From positions 310,001 to 374,000 of the forward strand of contig OY253653.1 of assembly GCA_958009055.1 (NCBI GenBank): 64,000 nucleotides of DNA, given 5' to 3'. This stretch comes from Choricystis sp. odSpoLacu1. Taxonomy: Eukaryota; Chlorophyta; Trebouxiophyceae. Positions 9,938 through 21,191 of this stretch are shown here, in pieces. The notes beneath the pieces were generated by a model. It was given only the letters and a program-made list of their open reading frames with translations. It was not told the DNA's origin and searched no databases. The position numbers and the translations under genes are program-made. Position 1 is the first letter of the stretch. Each line of letters begins with the position of its first letter.

Positions 9938-12900
9938 ATGACGGCGCCTCCCCAGGCGTCGTCGTCGTGTGCTGGCGTGGCGGGAGCGGCGGGCGGCTCA
10001 CCCCCGCCCGCCGGCGCGGCCGAGCTGCCGCCCCCCGCGCCCGCGTGCGCGGAGGCGGCGGCCCGCTTCTCGTCCGGGGACAGGTGCGGTGGGCGTTTGG
10101 CTGCGTGTGGAAGGGCGCAATGCGAGGGAGTGGGAGGCGGGGGCGTGGGCAGGCACACACTCACTCAAACGTCGGCTGCGCACCTCCCTCCCTTTTCCAC
10201 AGAGACGGCGCCAAGGCCGACCTGGAGGCGCTGGCGGCCCAGTTCCCGCAGTCGGAGCTGCCTCACCGATACTTGGTGCGTGTGTGTGAGCTTGGAGGAG
10301 GGAATGCGTGTGGCAGGGAGGGAGAGGGAGGCACGCAAACAAAACTAGGCCCGCGGCATGGAGCGAGCGTCGGGTTGGCGGAAGCGTGGTGGCCTGCCCG
10401 ACTGCGCCCTGCGGTGGCTCTCCCTGCATGTTGGCAGCCATGGAGCCTGCTTGGAGTCAGGCTGGCCCGCCATGCGAGGGGCAAGGGTAGCCACACAGCG
10501 CCCGGAGGGGCAGACACTCCGGCCGCCCCCTGCCGCCGACTAGCCTCCCGCCTCACCACCCTCTTCGTGCCCCGCCATCGCACCCACCCACCCCCCACCC
10601 CCCACCCCCACACACACACCACCCACACCACCAGGCCCGCATGCTCTACCACGAAGCCGCCGCCCTAGATGGCTCCCCCGCCGACCGCGCGTCCAAGCTC
10701 TCGCGCGCACTGGCCGCCGCGGTGGCCGCGTCAGACCGCGCGCACGCCTCCCTGGCGGTCGCCGCCCTGCGCGCCTCGCTTGCGGTGTCGCTTGTCATTG
10801 AGTCGTCGTCCGCGCCACCCGCGGTGGGCGCCGACCCCGCGCTCGCGGGGCCAGAGCTCGCGCGCGCGTGCGCGGGCGCGGTCGCTGCGTGCGATGCGGC
10901 ACTCGCAGGCCCCCGCGACACGGCTGAACCCGTTGTTGTGCTAACCGACACGGCAGGCCACCGCACGTCCGACCCCTGCTGCCTGCGCGTGCTGGATGCG
11001 GCGCCCAGCATGGCTGACAAAGGAGACTGGACCTCCCTGGGTTCCGCCCGCGCGCGCGTCGTGCGCTCGGTGCGTGGCGTCCTCAAATCGTGTGGCGCCC
11101 TGTTGGCAGATGGTGCGAGCGTGGGGGCTGCCGCCGCGGACGCAGCCAGCACGCTGCTGCCCGCCGCTGCAGCCGCCAACGGGCGGGCTGCCGTCAACGC
11201 GACCGCGGCGGCTGCGCCCGTCGCCCCTCCCCCACATCCACCCTGCCTGTCCATGGACGTGGGATGGGACGTCCCCTCCTCCCGCCGCCGCGGCGGCGGC
11301 GGCCGCACCGCCCGCGCGGGGCGCGGTGCACCCGCGCGCGGCCTCAAGGAGCGGCACGCCGACGTCGCCCCCTTTTGGAGCACGATTCCCGCCGCCGACC
11401 GGGACACCCTGCTGACCGTGTCCATCACAGACGTGCTAGACGCGGCTGCTGCCGACGGGGGAGCCTTGGCGGCTGCTGAGGTCGAATACGGCCTGCAGCT
11501 GCTGCGCGGCGCCCGCGGAGCAGGAGCAGCCTACTGGGCCTGCCCCCTCTGCCCCGCGCCCGGGGGGGGCGCCAGGCGCTTTGCGTCCGCGCGTGCCTTC
11601 CTGGACCACGTGGACGCGTGCCACGAGGATGTGCAGCTGGCGCCGGATGGCGCGCCCGCGACGTGCGGCGCGTGTGGGCTGGAGGTGGTGGGAGCACACC
11701 TGTACGCCCCCCCTCCCCAGGCGGCCCACGCCGGCGGCAGTGCCCCTGCCCCGCCACCCCCCACGGGAGGGGGCGACGGCGTGGGGGGTGAATACATGTG
11801 CCTGCGCTGCCACGCGGCTGGGTTGGCGCCGCCGCCGCCGCCCCGCGCCAAAGGGGCGCCGGCGACAGCCCCTTCCCCACTGACGCGAGTCGACCGCGCC
11901 ATGCCGTTGGCGGGGGCGTGGTCGGACTCAGCGTCGGACGACGACTCGAGGGGGGACAGCACGGCGACGAGTGATGACGATGACGCCACGCCCGCGCGTC
12001 ACGCGCCTGCACTGCCCGGTGCCGCCTGCTCCTGCGGTGCACGCGCGTGCGCATCGTCCCACGTCACCCCACCCTCGTCCCCGGGGCGGGCGGGGGGCGC
12101 GCCCGTCACGCCGAGCACACCCCCCGCGCGCAGCGGCGCGCGCGGCGGCGCGGCCGCGGCCGCCGCGCTGGCTGTGGCAGCCGCCCAGCCCGCCGGCACC
12201 GCGTCCGCCGCCACCTTCAGCACGGCGCTGTCGCGTGCCACCGCGCTGGCGCTGGCGCCGGACGCGGTGCGTGGCGGCAGTGGCGCACGCACCGGGAGGG
12301 GCGACCTGGCCGCCCCCGCCGCGCTTGAAGCTGCACTTGCTGCCCTCGCCCCGGGCGACCTGCAGCTGCTGCTCAACTCCATTCTGACGGCCATGCCGAC
12401 CCCGCCGGAGGGTGGCGGTGGGGCAGCCGACGCGGGCGCCCCCGCGCGAAGCGCGGCGGCCGCCGCCGCGCTGGCACTCGCCGAAAGCGCGGGCCCGGTC
12501 ACCCCTCCCCTCTTTGACTTTGCGTCAGCCGAGGATGCGGCCGGCCTGGAAGCCGCCTGCGACGCCGTGTTTGCGGCCAGAGGTTTGGGCGGGCCGCCTG
12601 CTGCTGGTGGCGAGGACGACGCGCCGCCGCCCGTGCCGCCGCCGCCGCCGCCGCCGCCCGTGCCGCCGCCGCCGCCGCCGCCGCCCCCCCGGCAGCGGCC
12701 CCCGCCTCATCGTGGCACGCTGGTGGCGCGACCACCTGGCGACCGAGGCGGCGGTGTCTGAGGCATCGACCGCGGCCTCTGACGGCGCTGCCACCACGCA
12801 CGACAGGCTGCTGCGGTGGGTGTATGGGGGTGTTGCGCACGCCGCTGCCCTGGCGGCCGCCACGCGCGCCGCCACCCGCGCGCGGAGGCGCCACCCCCGA

Positions 12901-15563
12901 CGCCGCCCTCATGACCGCGTTTGACGATGTGGCCCATGTCTGGCGCCACCTGCACCGGTTGAGCGAGCGTCGCCGCGCCCTGCGCGCGCTGCGGCGCGGC
13001 GCGACGCGCGCGAAGGCCGCTGCGTGCGCCGCGCTCAACGCGGCCACCACGCCCCGCCTCCTCAAAGCGTCGGCCGCCCTCCTCGCCGACGCGGGCGTGG
13101 ACACAGACGCTGTGGATGGCGCCCCCTCCCTCCCCGCCGACGGTGCGGCGGGCGTGGCTGCGGCTGTTGCAGACGCCTTCACGCGCGGCGGCCACGATGC
13201 CGCCCTGCTGGCCACCCCGGGCGCCGCCGCCCTGGCGCGCGCCGTGGTGGCGCGCGAGGTGGCGGTCCAGTCGGCCGCCCTGGCCGCCTTTGAGGTGGAG
13301 GGCGCGGCCGCCGCGCTGGAGGCGGCGTCCGCGCGCGACCGCGCGTCGCGCGACCGCGCCGACGCGGTCGACGCGGCCGCCGACGCGTCCGCCGCAGCGT
13401 CTGACGGCGGCACCCGCACCCGCGCGGACGCCGCCCTGGCGCGTGTCGCGGCCGCCAGTGGAGCCGCCCGCGGTGCCGCGGCGCGGGAGGCGAGGGCGGC
13501 GGACGACTTGGCTGCGCGCCGCGCCGCCCTGGACGCCGCCCTGGGCGGCGATGCGCCCCCCTCCGCCCGTGCACTGGCGGCTGCTCTCCCCCTGGCAGCC
13601 TTTGCGCTGCGGCGGCATGAGCCGGGGGCGGGCACCCCTGAATCAGGTGCTGCTGCCCGCGCCGCCACAGCCACACGCGCCGCGCTCTCCTCCCTGGCCG
13701 CCGACATCGACCGCCAGTGGGACACGCTGGAGGACGCGCGCGCCCGCCTGCGCGACCTGGCGTGCGTAGATGCGGCGCCCGAGATCTGCGAGCGCGCGCT
13801 GACCGTCGTGCGCGCGCGGTTGGAGGAGCGCGCGGCGGCCGCGCGGGAAACCGCGTCCGCCGCCCTGCTGGCCGAGCTGGAGGCGGAGGAAGCGGCCGCC
13901 GCGGCGGCTGCCGAGGCGCGTGCGTCCAAAAAAAGGGGGGGGCAAGAAAGGCGCCAAAGCGGCGCCCCCGTCGCCCGCGCCGTCGCCCGCGACGCCGGGA
14001 GGTGGGAACGGAGACGGCGACCACGACGCTGACGACGGCGACCACGACGCCCGCCGCGCGGCCGATGAAGCCGCCGCCCGCCGTGCAGCAGAGGAGGCCG
14101 AGTATGAGGCCGCCCTGGAGGCGCGCAGACTGGAGGTGGAGAGGGAGCGCGCGGCCGCGGTGGACGCCGATGTTGCCGCCGCGCTGGCCGCCAGCGCGGC
14201 GGCCGCGTCACCGCCCCGCGCCGCCGCCCGCGCCCCGGCGTCACCCTCCACGCCCAAAGCCCCGCCCTCCACCATCACGACGTCGCCGCCCGCCACCCCG
14301 GGCAGCGATGCATGGACGGCGGCGGGCGCGGGGGACGGCAAGAAGAAGAAGAGCCGCAAAGCGCGCGAACGTGAAAAGAAGGCGGCCGCCGCGGCTGCTG
14401 GTGCCGCCGCGCCAGCCCGCCCCCCCACCCGGGTCACCTCGTACGCGGGCGACTGGTCGTGTGGTGCGTGCGGGCGGGGGGGCAACCGGCTGTGGGACGG
14501 GTGCGCGGGATGCGGCGCGTCCGCCCCCTGCCGCGACTGGGTGCGTGGCCGCTGCGCCCACGGCGCAGCGTGCCGGTACGCACACCCCCCCTTTGACCTG
14601 CCACACGGGCCACCGCCCGCGTCCCCCATCGCGAGACCGGCCAAGGGGGCGCCCGTGATGCCGGGGCGTGGCAAGGGCGCGAGCGAGGGCAAGGCTGTGG
14701 CCGCGCCGGCCACAACCGCCAAGGCGCCTGCGGCGCCGCCGGCGCCTGTGGCTCCCGCCAGCGGCCCGGGAGCCCTCCCCTTTGCCGCGGTGGCGGCGGG
14801 CGCGCGCGTGCCGCCGCCCCCCGCGTCCCCCGCGCGCGGCAGCGCGGGCGACGGCGACCGCGACGGCAGCCGCCGCCGGCGCGGGGGCGGGGGCAACGGC
14901 GACCGCACGCCCAGAGGCAGGGGCGAGGCAAGGGCGGCCTCTGTTCAAGCTGTTGCGCCTCCACCGTGTGCTGATGCGGACGCGCCGCCGCGGGGGCTGG
15001 CAGCGGGGGAGCGCGCCAACGCGCCGCCCCCGCCCGAGCCGCGCGTGCTGCCCCCCCCCGCCCCGCTGCTGCCACCCACCGCCGTGGACGATGTCGTCGT
15101 CGCCCCGCCCCGCCGCCTGGCGTCGCTGGCGGCGGCCCCGGTGCACACGGCGCCGCCGCCGCCGCCGCCGTCGTCGCTGCGGGACGTGTGGGGGCCGCCC
15201 CCCGCGCCCTCTGCGCCCACGTGGCAGCCGCCCCCCCAGTCGGCCGTGCCCGCCTACTCCCCCCTGTTTGGGGACAACCCCATCATGCGCGCCCTGTCGG
15301 ACGACTACCGGCAGCACGACCCCGTGGTGGCTGGGCCGCCGCTGAGACGCGCGCTGGGCTCCGCGGCGGCGGCGGGTCCCCCGCCCGGCATGCCGCCCGC
15401 CGGCACGTACCACGTGCCGCCACAGCAGCAGCAGCCCCAGGTGCAGGCGCCCCCGGGATTCATGGCGCCCCAGGCGGTGGCCGCGTGGCCGCCGCAGGGG
15501 GGGTGGGCGCCGCCGCCCACGACGCCCGCGCCGTGGCAGGCGCAGCATGAGGGGTGGCAGTAA
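9938..15563 (+). CDS. DUF627/DUF629 (plant USP-like) protein with C-terminal zinc fingers
   Basis: Exons 9938-10083, 10203-10275 and 10635-15563. The N-terminal ~150 residues resemble the TPR-like DUF627. The block around residue 320, with FWSTIPAADRDTLLTVSI followed by YWACPLCP and FLDHVDACHED, resembles DUF629 and its zinc finger, as in plant ubiquitin-hydrolase-related proteins. Next come a Ser/Asp region, a polyproline tract, an Ala/Arg helical region and a coiled coil (EYEAALEARRLEVERE). The C-terminus has a RanBP2-like finger (DWSCGACG...CAGCG) and a CCCH finger (CRDWVRGRCAHGAACRYAH), then Pro-rich sequence. I see no USP Cys/His boxes. Three single-base frame changes interrupt exon 3: near C7 12684-12690, near 12880, and at A7G8 13928-13942. 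Corrected length is about 1,714 aa. Domain calls are by eye. Confidence 0.6.
12633..12690. repeat. (CCG)n polyproline-coding repeat
   Basis: A CCG triplet tract with two CCCGTG interruptions encodes about 20 prolines in the DUF629 gene and ends in a C7 run where the reading frame is lost. Confidence 0.9.
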
Positions 15564-15844
15564 GGGTGGATACTACTGTGCTCCTTTGTCCGAGTGTGTG
15601 GTTTTGGGTGTTTTTGTGAGGGGAAACAACATCGAATGTGTGTGGTGTGGTGTTTTGTTGTGAGAGAGAGTGTTTTCGTATGGACGCCTGAGAAAATCCT
15701 CCCCCCGTTTCGTGTTGTGTAAAGTTGAGAGTGAGAGATGACGACGCGCGCACGCACGATTGCTCATATCGCAGGGAGGGGGGGGGATGGACAGCTAGGA
15801 ACGTTTTGTTTTCTCTCTTCACAACCCCTGACACTCTCGCTCTC

Positions 15845-16822
15845 TCACCGCCGCTGCCCGTTGTCCAGTCCGACACCACCCAGTCCCCCCCCACCAAACG
15901 ACAGCCCCGCCAGCCCGCCCACTCCCCACCGGTTGATGATGAGCAGCACCGCTGCCGCGGCCAGCAGAAACACAAACAGCGCGCGCGCGCGCCGCCGCGC
16001 GCGCGCGGGGGGCAGGGGCGCCCTCGCCCTCGCCGACCCCCGCCCCCGCCGCCCATCCACATCGTGCCGCGTCAGGGGCAGGGAGGCGGCGGGCACGAGG
16101 GCGGGGAAGAGGCGCGCCAGCGCGCGCGCGGCGGCCCCTGAGCGCGGGCCGTATTTGTCATCATCGTCGCCGCCACCGCCGCTCACATCAAAGGGAGATG
16201 CGTACGCACCATCCGCAGGCGTAATCTCGGTGTCAGCGGCCGCGACGCGGTGGCTGGACCGGCCAGACGCGCGGGGGCCGCCGAACAACGACGCAGTGTC
16301 GGCTGAGGTGGAGGGGGCGCCCGCATCCAGGACGTGCAGTTCGTCGATGTCTTGCAGTGTGTCTAGGGAGGTGACGCGGGCGCCGGTCTGTGGGAGGAGG
16401 AGGAGGGGGTTGGCGCGATGGGAGGGAGAAAATGGGGCGGTCGTTTTCCACCACGAAAACCGCACCCCCACAGAACTCACCGCCGCCATGACGAGGTCGC
16501 CCACACTGCTGATCTTGAGCCGGGCCGCGACCTGGAGGGAGGGAGAAGGGGTGAGTAAAACACGAGCGCGCTGATGTCTTCACGATGCGACGCCGAATCC
16601 AACGCTCTCTCTCTCACACACCTCTGTCACAAACGCATCCCACTGCATGCTTTTGGGCACCGGGATGGCCACCTTCCTGTTGGTGGTGCGTGGGGATAAA
16701 AGGGAGAGGTGCTGTGAGCGCAAGGGGATGGTTTTTTTCATGCGCGCGGCCGTCCGCCGCTCTTTCACGTGCCTCCTTGGGACAGCATTCTTGATGGACA
16801 CGAAGATGAGGCGTTCGTCCAT
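15845..16822 (-). CDS. Tail-anchored protein with PB1/ubiquitin-like N-terminal domain, unknown
   Basis: Minus-strand exons 16822-16622, 16531-16481 and 16387-15845 join in phase, giving about 264 aa. The N-terminal ~100 residues read RLIFVSIKN ... KVAIPVPKSMQWDAFVTEV, AARLKISSVGDLVMAA, VTSLDTLQDIDELHVLD, the pattern of a PB1-like or ubiquitin-like beta-grasp domain. A Gly/Asp linker and an Arg-rich stretch lead to one hydrophobic segment near the C-terminus (ALFVFLLAAAAVLLIINRW), so a tail-anchored membrane protein is inferred. Inside exon 1, 57 nt starting GTGAAAGAG and ending CTCACAG could be a further in-frame intron. I do not recognise the family. It is divergent from the RH5 helicase. 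Confidence 0.6.
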
Positions 16823-17011
16823 TGCGTGGTGGCGCAGGCGCACGAGGGGGGGCGGTGCGCCGCGGCGTGTGGTGTGGTGGCGTGCGGCTGAAAAGGCCCG
16901 TTGTTTTGCTCTCTCGGTCTGCAACGCTTGTTTGCTTTCCCTCAGTTTTGTTTTTCAATTCCTACGCCCCTTCCTCTTCCACACGAATCCCCCTCCCCAG
17001 CACATCCCCAC
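16823..17011. promoter_or_regulatory. Divergent promoter region PB1-like gene / RH5 helicase
   Basis: 189 bp between opposite start codons with a T-rich patch at about 16930-16960 and a C/T-rich stretch just before the helicase ATG. Confidence 0.4.
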
Positions 17012-18652
17012 ATGTGCAGCGCCGCCGACGCCAAACTGGCGCGCAAGGCGGCGCGCGCCGAGAGGCGGGCCGCCAAGGCCGCCAAGTGCGCCACTGCCAA
17101 GGCAGCCGCCGACCGCCCGTCCAAGAAGCACAAAAAGAGTGTCGAAGCCAAGGGAGGGCGGGATGCGGCGGCCCCACCCACCCCGGGCGCGCCCCAGCCC
17201 GCCCGCCAGCGCGGCCCGCGCCCGACGCCCGCCGTCGGCGACGCGGCGGCCGCCGCGGCCGGCCCCCCGCTCGTCCACGACCTCTACACCCTGCACCCGG
17301 CTGTCCAGGCCATGACGGACGCCGAAGTCGACGCCTGGCGCTCCGAACGCCGCATCGCGGTGGAGCTGGGGAGCGGGGAGGCGGCGTCCTCGGTCGCCGC
17401 GCGCCCGTGCACCGCGTTTCAACACGCCGCGTTTGACGCCCCCCTGTCCTCCGCCCTCGCCTCGTTTGTCGCGCCCTCCCCCATCCAGGCACAGTGCTGG
17501 CCCCTGCTGCTATCTGGGCGCGACCTGGTGGGCATCGCGGCCACTGGGTCTGGCAAAACGCTGGCGTTTGGGCTGCCCGCGTTTGCCCACGTCCGCGCGC
17601 AGCCGCGCGGGCGCGGCCCTGCCGCCCTCGTCCTCGCCCCCACCCGCGAACTGGCCGCCCAGATCGCGGACGTGCTGGCCCCCGTGGGCGTGGCGGCGGG
17701 CGCGACTGTGGCGTTGGCGCACGGGGGTGTACCAAAGGGCCCCCAAGTCTCCGCCCTGCGCGCGGGCGCCCAAATCTGTGTCGGCACGCCCGGCCGCCTC
17801 CAGGACCTGGCCGACGGCGGCGCCCTCCCCCTGGCCCGCGTCTCCTTCCTGGTCCTGGATGAAGCCGACCGCATGCTGGACATGGGGTTCGAGCCCGCCG
17901 TCCGCTCCCTCGCGCGCGCGACGCGGGTCGACAGGCAGACCGCGCTCTTCTCCGCGACCTGGCCCCTCGCAGTGCGCACCCTGGCCGCCGACTTTGTGGC
18001 GGCACCGGCTCGCGTGACGGTGGGGTCGGCCGATTTGGCGGCGTCGCATGCGGTGGCGCAGACAGTCGAGGTGATTGACCCACGCGCGCGCGACGCGCGG
18101 CTGCCCGCTGTTCTCGCGTCGGTCGCCCCCGGCGACTCCCGCGCCATCGTCTTTGTCCTCTACAAAAAGGAGGCCCCCCGCGTCGAAGCCTTGCTGTCCC
18201 GCGCCCGCATCCCCGCCCTCGCCGTCCACGGCGACGCGACCCAGGCGGCACGCACCGCCGCCGTGGACGCGTTCCGCGCGGGGCGGGTGAAAGTGTTGGT
18301 CGCGACCGACGTTGCTGCCCGGGGGCTCGACATCCCAGACGTCGCCGCCGTCATCAACTACTCCTTCCCTCTGACCGTGGAAGACTATGTGCACCGCATC
18401 GGGCGCACCGGGCGCGCGGGCAGGACGGGTGTCGCCCACACGTTTTTCAGCGCGGTGTCCGACCGCGCACGCGCAGGCGAGTTGATCAACGTGCTGCGCG
18501 AGGCGGGGCAGCCCGTCCCCTCAGAGCTGCTGGCGTTTGGCACCACCGTCAAGAAGAAGGAGTCCAAGCTGTATGGCGCCCACTACCGCGAGGTGGGGCC
18601 GGATGAGAGGGTGACGGCGACCAAGGTGACGTTTGACAGCGACAGCGACTGA
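17012..18652 (+). CDS. DEAD-box RNA helicase, DBP3/RH5 type
   Basis: Single-exon gene of 546 aa from ATG 17012; the frame is open further upstream but that sequence is pyrimidine-rich leader. The N-terminus is lysine-rich (KKHKKS), fitting a nucleolar protein. All helicase motifs are present: Q motif region with PSPIQAQCWP, motif I ATGSGKT (Lys182), PTREL, GTPGR, DEAD (283-286), SAT, ARGLD and HRIGRTGRAG. The C-terminal FGTTVKKKESKLYGAHYREV is typical of plant RH5 and yeast Dbp3, which act in 60S pre-rRNA processing. Function is inferred from that similarity. No intron is needed. A T-rich 3' region follows the TGA. Confidence 0.88.
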   Translation: MCSAADAKLARKAARAERRAAKAAKCATAKAAADRPSKKHKKSVEAKGGRDAAAPPTPGAPQPARQRGPRPTPAVGDAAAAAAGPPLVHDLYTLHPAVQAMTDAEVDAWRSERRIAVELGSGEAASSVAARPCTAFQHAAFDAPLSSALASFVAPSPIQAQCWPLLLSGRDLVGIAATGSGKTLAFGLPAFAHVRAQPRGRGPAALVLAPTRELAAQIADVLAPVGVAAGATVALAHGGVPKGPQVSALRAGAQICVGTPGRLQDLADGGALPLARVSFLVLDEADRMLDMGFEPAVRSLARATRVDRQTALFSATWPLAVRTLAADFVAAPARVTVGSADLAASHAVAQTVEVIDPRARDARLPAVLASVAPGDSRAIVFVLYKKEAPRVEALLSRARIPALAVHGDATQAARTAAVDAFRAGRVKVLVATDVAARGLDIPDVAAVINYSFPLTVEDYVHRIGRTGRAGRTGVAHTFFSAVSDRARAGELINVLREAGQPVPSELLAFGTTVKKKESKLYGAHYREVGPDERVTATKVTFDSDSD

Positions 18653-18852
18653 AGCAAAGGGGAGCGCGCGTGTGTTTTTTCGTTGCATGTTTTTTTTTTC
18701 TCTTGTTTCTTTGTTGTATCGTGTCGTGTTTTTCTCTTCCCCGCCCATGGGCAGCAAAATTAGCAGCGGTAAAAGCAGCAGCAGCAGCAGTATCAAAAAT
18801 GGTTGCAGCACGTTCCAACCAACAAAACAACGTCCAAAAAAAACAACCCTCA

Positions 18853-21070
18853 TCACACCAACGCGTCCCGCCCGCGCGGCACCCCCCTCCTGGGCGCCCG
18901 CGCATCCCGCGGCGACGCGGGCGTCACCCTCCCCGGGGCAGGCAGGAACGCCACCCGCCGCCGGGGCACGTCAATGATCGCCCCCCGCGTGCGCGCGAGC
19001 AGGCCGGAGCACGCGATGCCCGCAGAATACAGTGATAAATCCAGCCCCCCCCTCGCCGCCACCAGGGCGGCCACGGGCCCACCAAACGTGGTGCCTCCCA
19101 GCTCGAGCCAAGGAAGGGTGGCGTGGGACGCTGCGACGGAGGCGCCGGGGGCGCCCGCGCCGCCGCCCGCGCCGACGCCTCGCAGCGCGCGCGCGGTCGG
19201 CGCGGGGGGGGCCAGCCCCAGCTCCACCGCCGCGCGCGCGTGGAACATGACGTCCACGCCGCCGGCCCCAGTGTCCAGCATGAGCAGGGCGGGGGCGGAA
19301 GCGGTGGAGGAAGGAATGGGGACGCGGGCAGCGACGTGGGGCAGGTTGGCCACCATGACGACTCTCTCCCACATCACACCACCGGCAGGAGGAGCATACG
19401 TGATGGGGTCGTCCAGGCGCACGGAGACGTCGGCGCCACCGCCCCCCCGGCGGCGGCCAGAGGTGGTGCGCGCGGGCGGCGGGGGCGGGGGAAGGGTCAC
19501 CACCGCCGCGCGAAACACGTCGTGCCCCGCGATGCCGACGACGGGGCCTGGGGCGCCGTCGGGAAGCCCCGACACCAACTCCGACAACGGCATCTCCATG
19601 TAGACGGGGTCGGTGAGGGTCAGGGGGCCCAGGGAGAGGGATGCGCCGCGGCGGAAGCGGGCGGCCACCGCGCCCGCGACGCCCGACACGTGCAGCTCCC
19701 CAAAGGCCGGCCACCCCGCCGCATCAGCGGCAGCGGGGTCTATGACCAGCCCCGACGCCCCGGTGTCCAGGATGAAGAGGCCGGGGGAGGGGGCGCCGTC
19801 CAGGGTGGGGTGGACGAGCAGGTGGCCAGACGCCGACCACCACGCGCGAATTGTCGAAGCGGCACCCACATCAAACTCTGCGTCGGGCGGCCTCAAGCTG
19901 GTGCGGGGGCGGGAGTAGGGCGACGTGACAGTGCGGCGGGTGGTGGGGGTGGGTGGAGACGGGTGTGTTGCCGCTGTGTGTGCGGGCAGGGGCGGCGCGC
20001 CGACGGGCGTCGGCGCGGGCGCCGCGGCAGCGGCAGCCGCCGCTACCGCCACCCCGCCCCCGCCCGCGGCACGCCGCCTCGAGTGGCGCGGCGCCACAGT
20101 GGCACCAGCATCATCCTCCGCCACACTGGTTGCGGTGCGCACCCGGAACGCGTTGCCGCCGCCCGCGGAGGCCGCATGGCACGTGTGGGTGGGGAACGAC
20201 GCGCCGCGTGCACCCGGCCAGGGCCCCCACCCACCGTACGTCCACTCCTCCAGGCCGCCGCACAGGGGTTGCGTCATGCGAGTGGGCAGCCAGGTGGTCG
20301 GGTCCAAGTCTAGCACAGCTGCCAGGCGGCCGCCCCGTAAGCGCAGCTCGACGGAGGGCGGGCCTCCAAGAGGCGTCGGCACCGCGGCGCGCTCCACGCC
20401 CGCCGCCCCGGGCGCCGCCCACCACCCCGTCCTCACCCAGGCCGCTAGTAACAGCGATTCGTGGTCATCCAGGGCCAAGTGTTTGGCGGCGCCTCGGCCG
20501 TCCGCCTCCCAGGCGGGGGAGCGGGTGCGTCCGTCGTGCCCCCACGAAAAAGACATGTCGGTGCCGCTCACGTCCTCCCGAAACGCGCCCCCGGGCCCCA
20601 GGCGCAAGGACCAGGTGACGGGGCAGCCCAGGTGGGTGCCGTCGCCGCGCAGGATGACCTGTGGATGTGGAAACGGGGTTGGCTAGGTTTTGCATTGCCC
20701 CAACCGCTCGGCCCCGAATCTGTGCGGAAACCCCTTCCGCCGTCGCCACTCTCCCCCCATCCTCCTGTCTCCCCACACAAACCTCCTCTGGAGGCCCATG
20801 CTCCATGCCCAGCGCTGTTCGTGCCCGCTCCAGCAGGGCGTCCAGTGTGAGCGGTGCTGCCACCGGCACGGGGCGCGCAATCGCATACGGAGGCGCCACC
20901 GGGGCGCGCCCTCCGCTCCATGGCCACGGAGGAGGTGATACACTGCCACCGACACGAGTTAGTGAGGCGGCGGGGCGGCGGGGAGGGGGGGCGGGGGGGC
21001 GGGAGGGGGAGGGTGCGCGGGCGCGGCCGCCGAGTGCACGCGTGGCGGTGCGGGCGGCGGCGGCCCACAT
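18853..21070 (-). CDS. Aspartic protease-like protein with two DTG motifs
   Basis: Exons 21070-20783 and 20658-18853 on the minus strand, GT-AG, phase 0, about 697 aa. The N-terminus (MWAAAARTATRALGGRARAP) is basic and Ala-rich with no acidic residues, like an organellar targeting peptide. After ~380 residues of poorly conserved sequence come two halves with catalytic-type motifs LFILDTGASGLVID (Asp near 394) and ALLMLDTGAGGVDV (Asp near 558), each followed by FG-type beta segments. This fits two retropepsin-like units or a pepsin-like pair. No flap Tyr or transmembrane segment is evident. Substrate unknown. Spacing to the divergent TMEM50 gene is 121 bp. Confidence 0.65.
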
Positions 21071-21191
21071 TGAGGGTTTGGTGTGTCGAGTGTGTCGCGC
21101 GACCCCCGTTTATTGTTGTGGGTGGGTGGCAGCGAACACGCGTCCGCCTTGTTGTTTGTGGGACTACGGCACGCTCCACTCTCGCAAAAAA
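21071..21191. promoter_or_regulatory. Divergent promoter region protease / TMEM50
   Basis: 121 bp between opposite start codons, with TTTATTGTTG and an A-rich stretch directly before the TMEM50 ATG as the only AT-rich patches. Confidence 0.4.

Noticed and set aside
19123..20313. 396-codon plus-strand frame across the aspartic protease gene
   Set aside because: Composition is Gly/Arg/Ala noise and no motif is seen; the minus strand has two DTG motifs and good splice sites.
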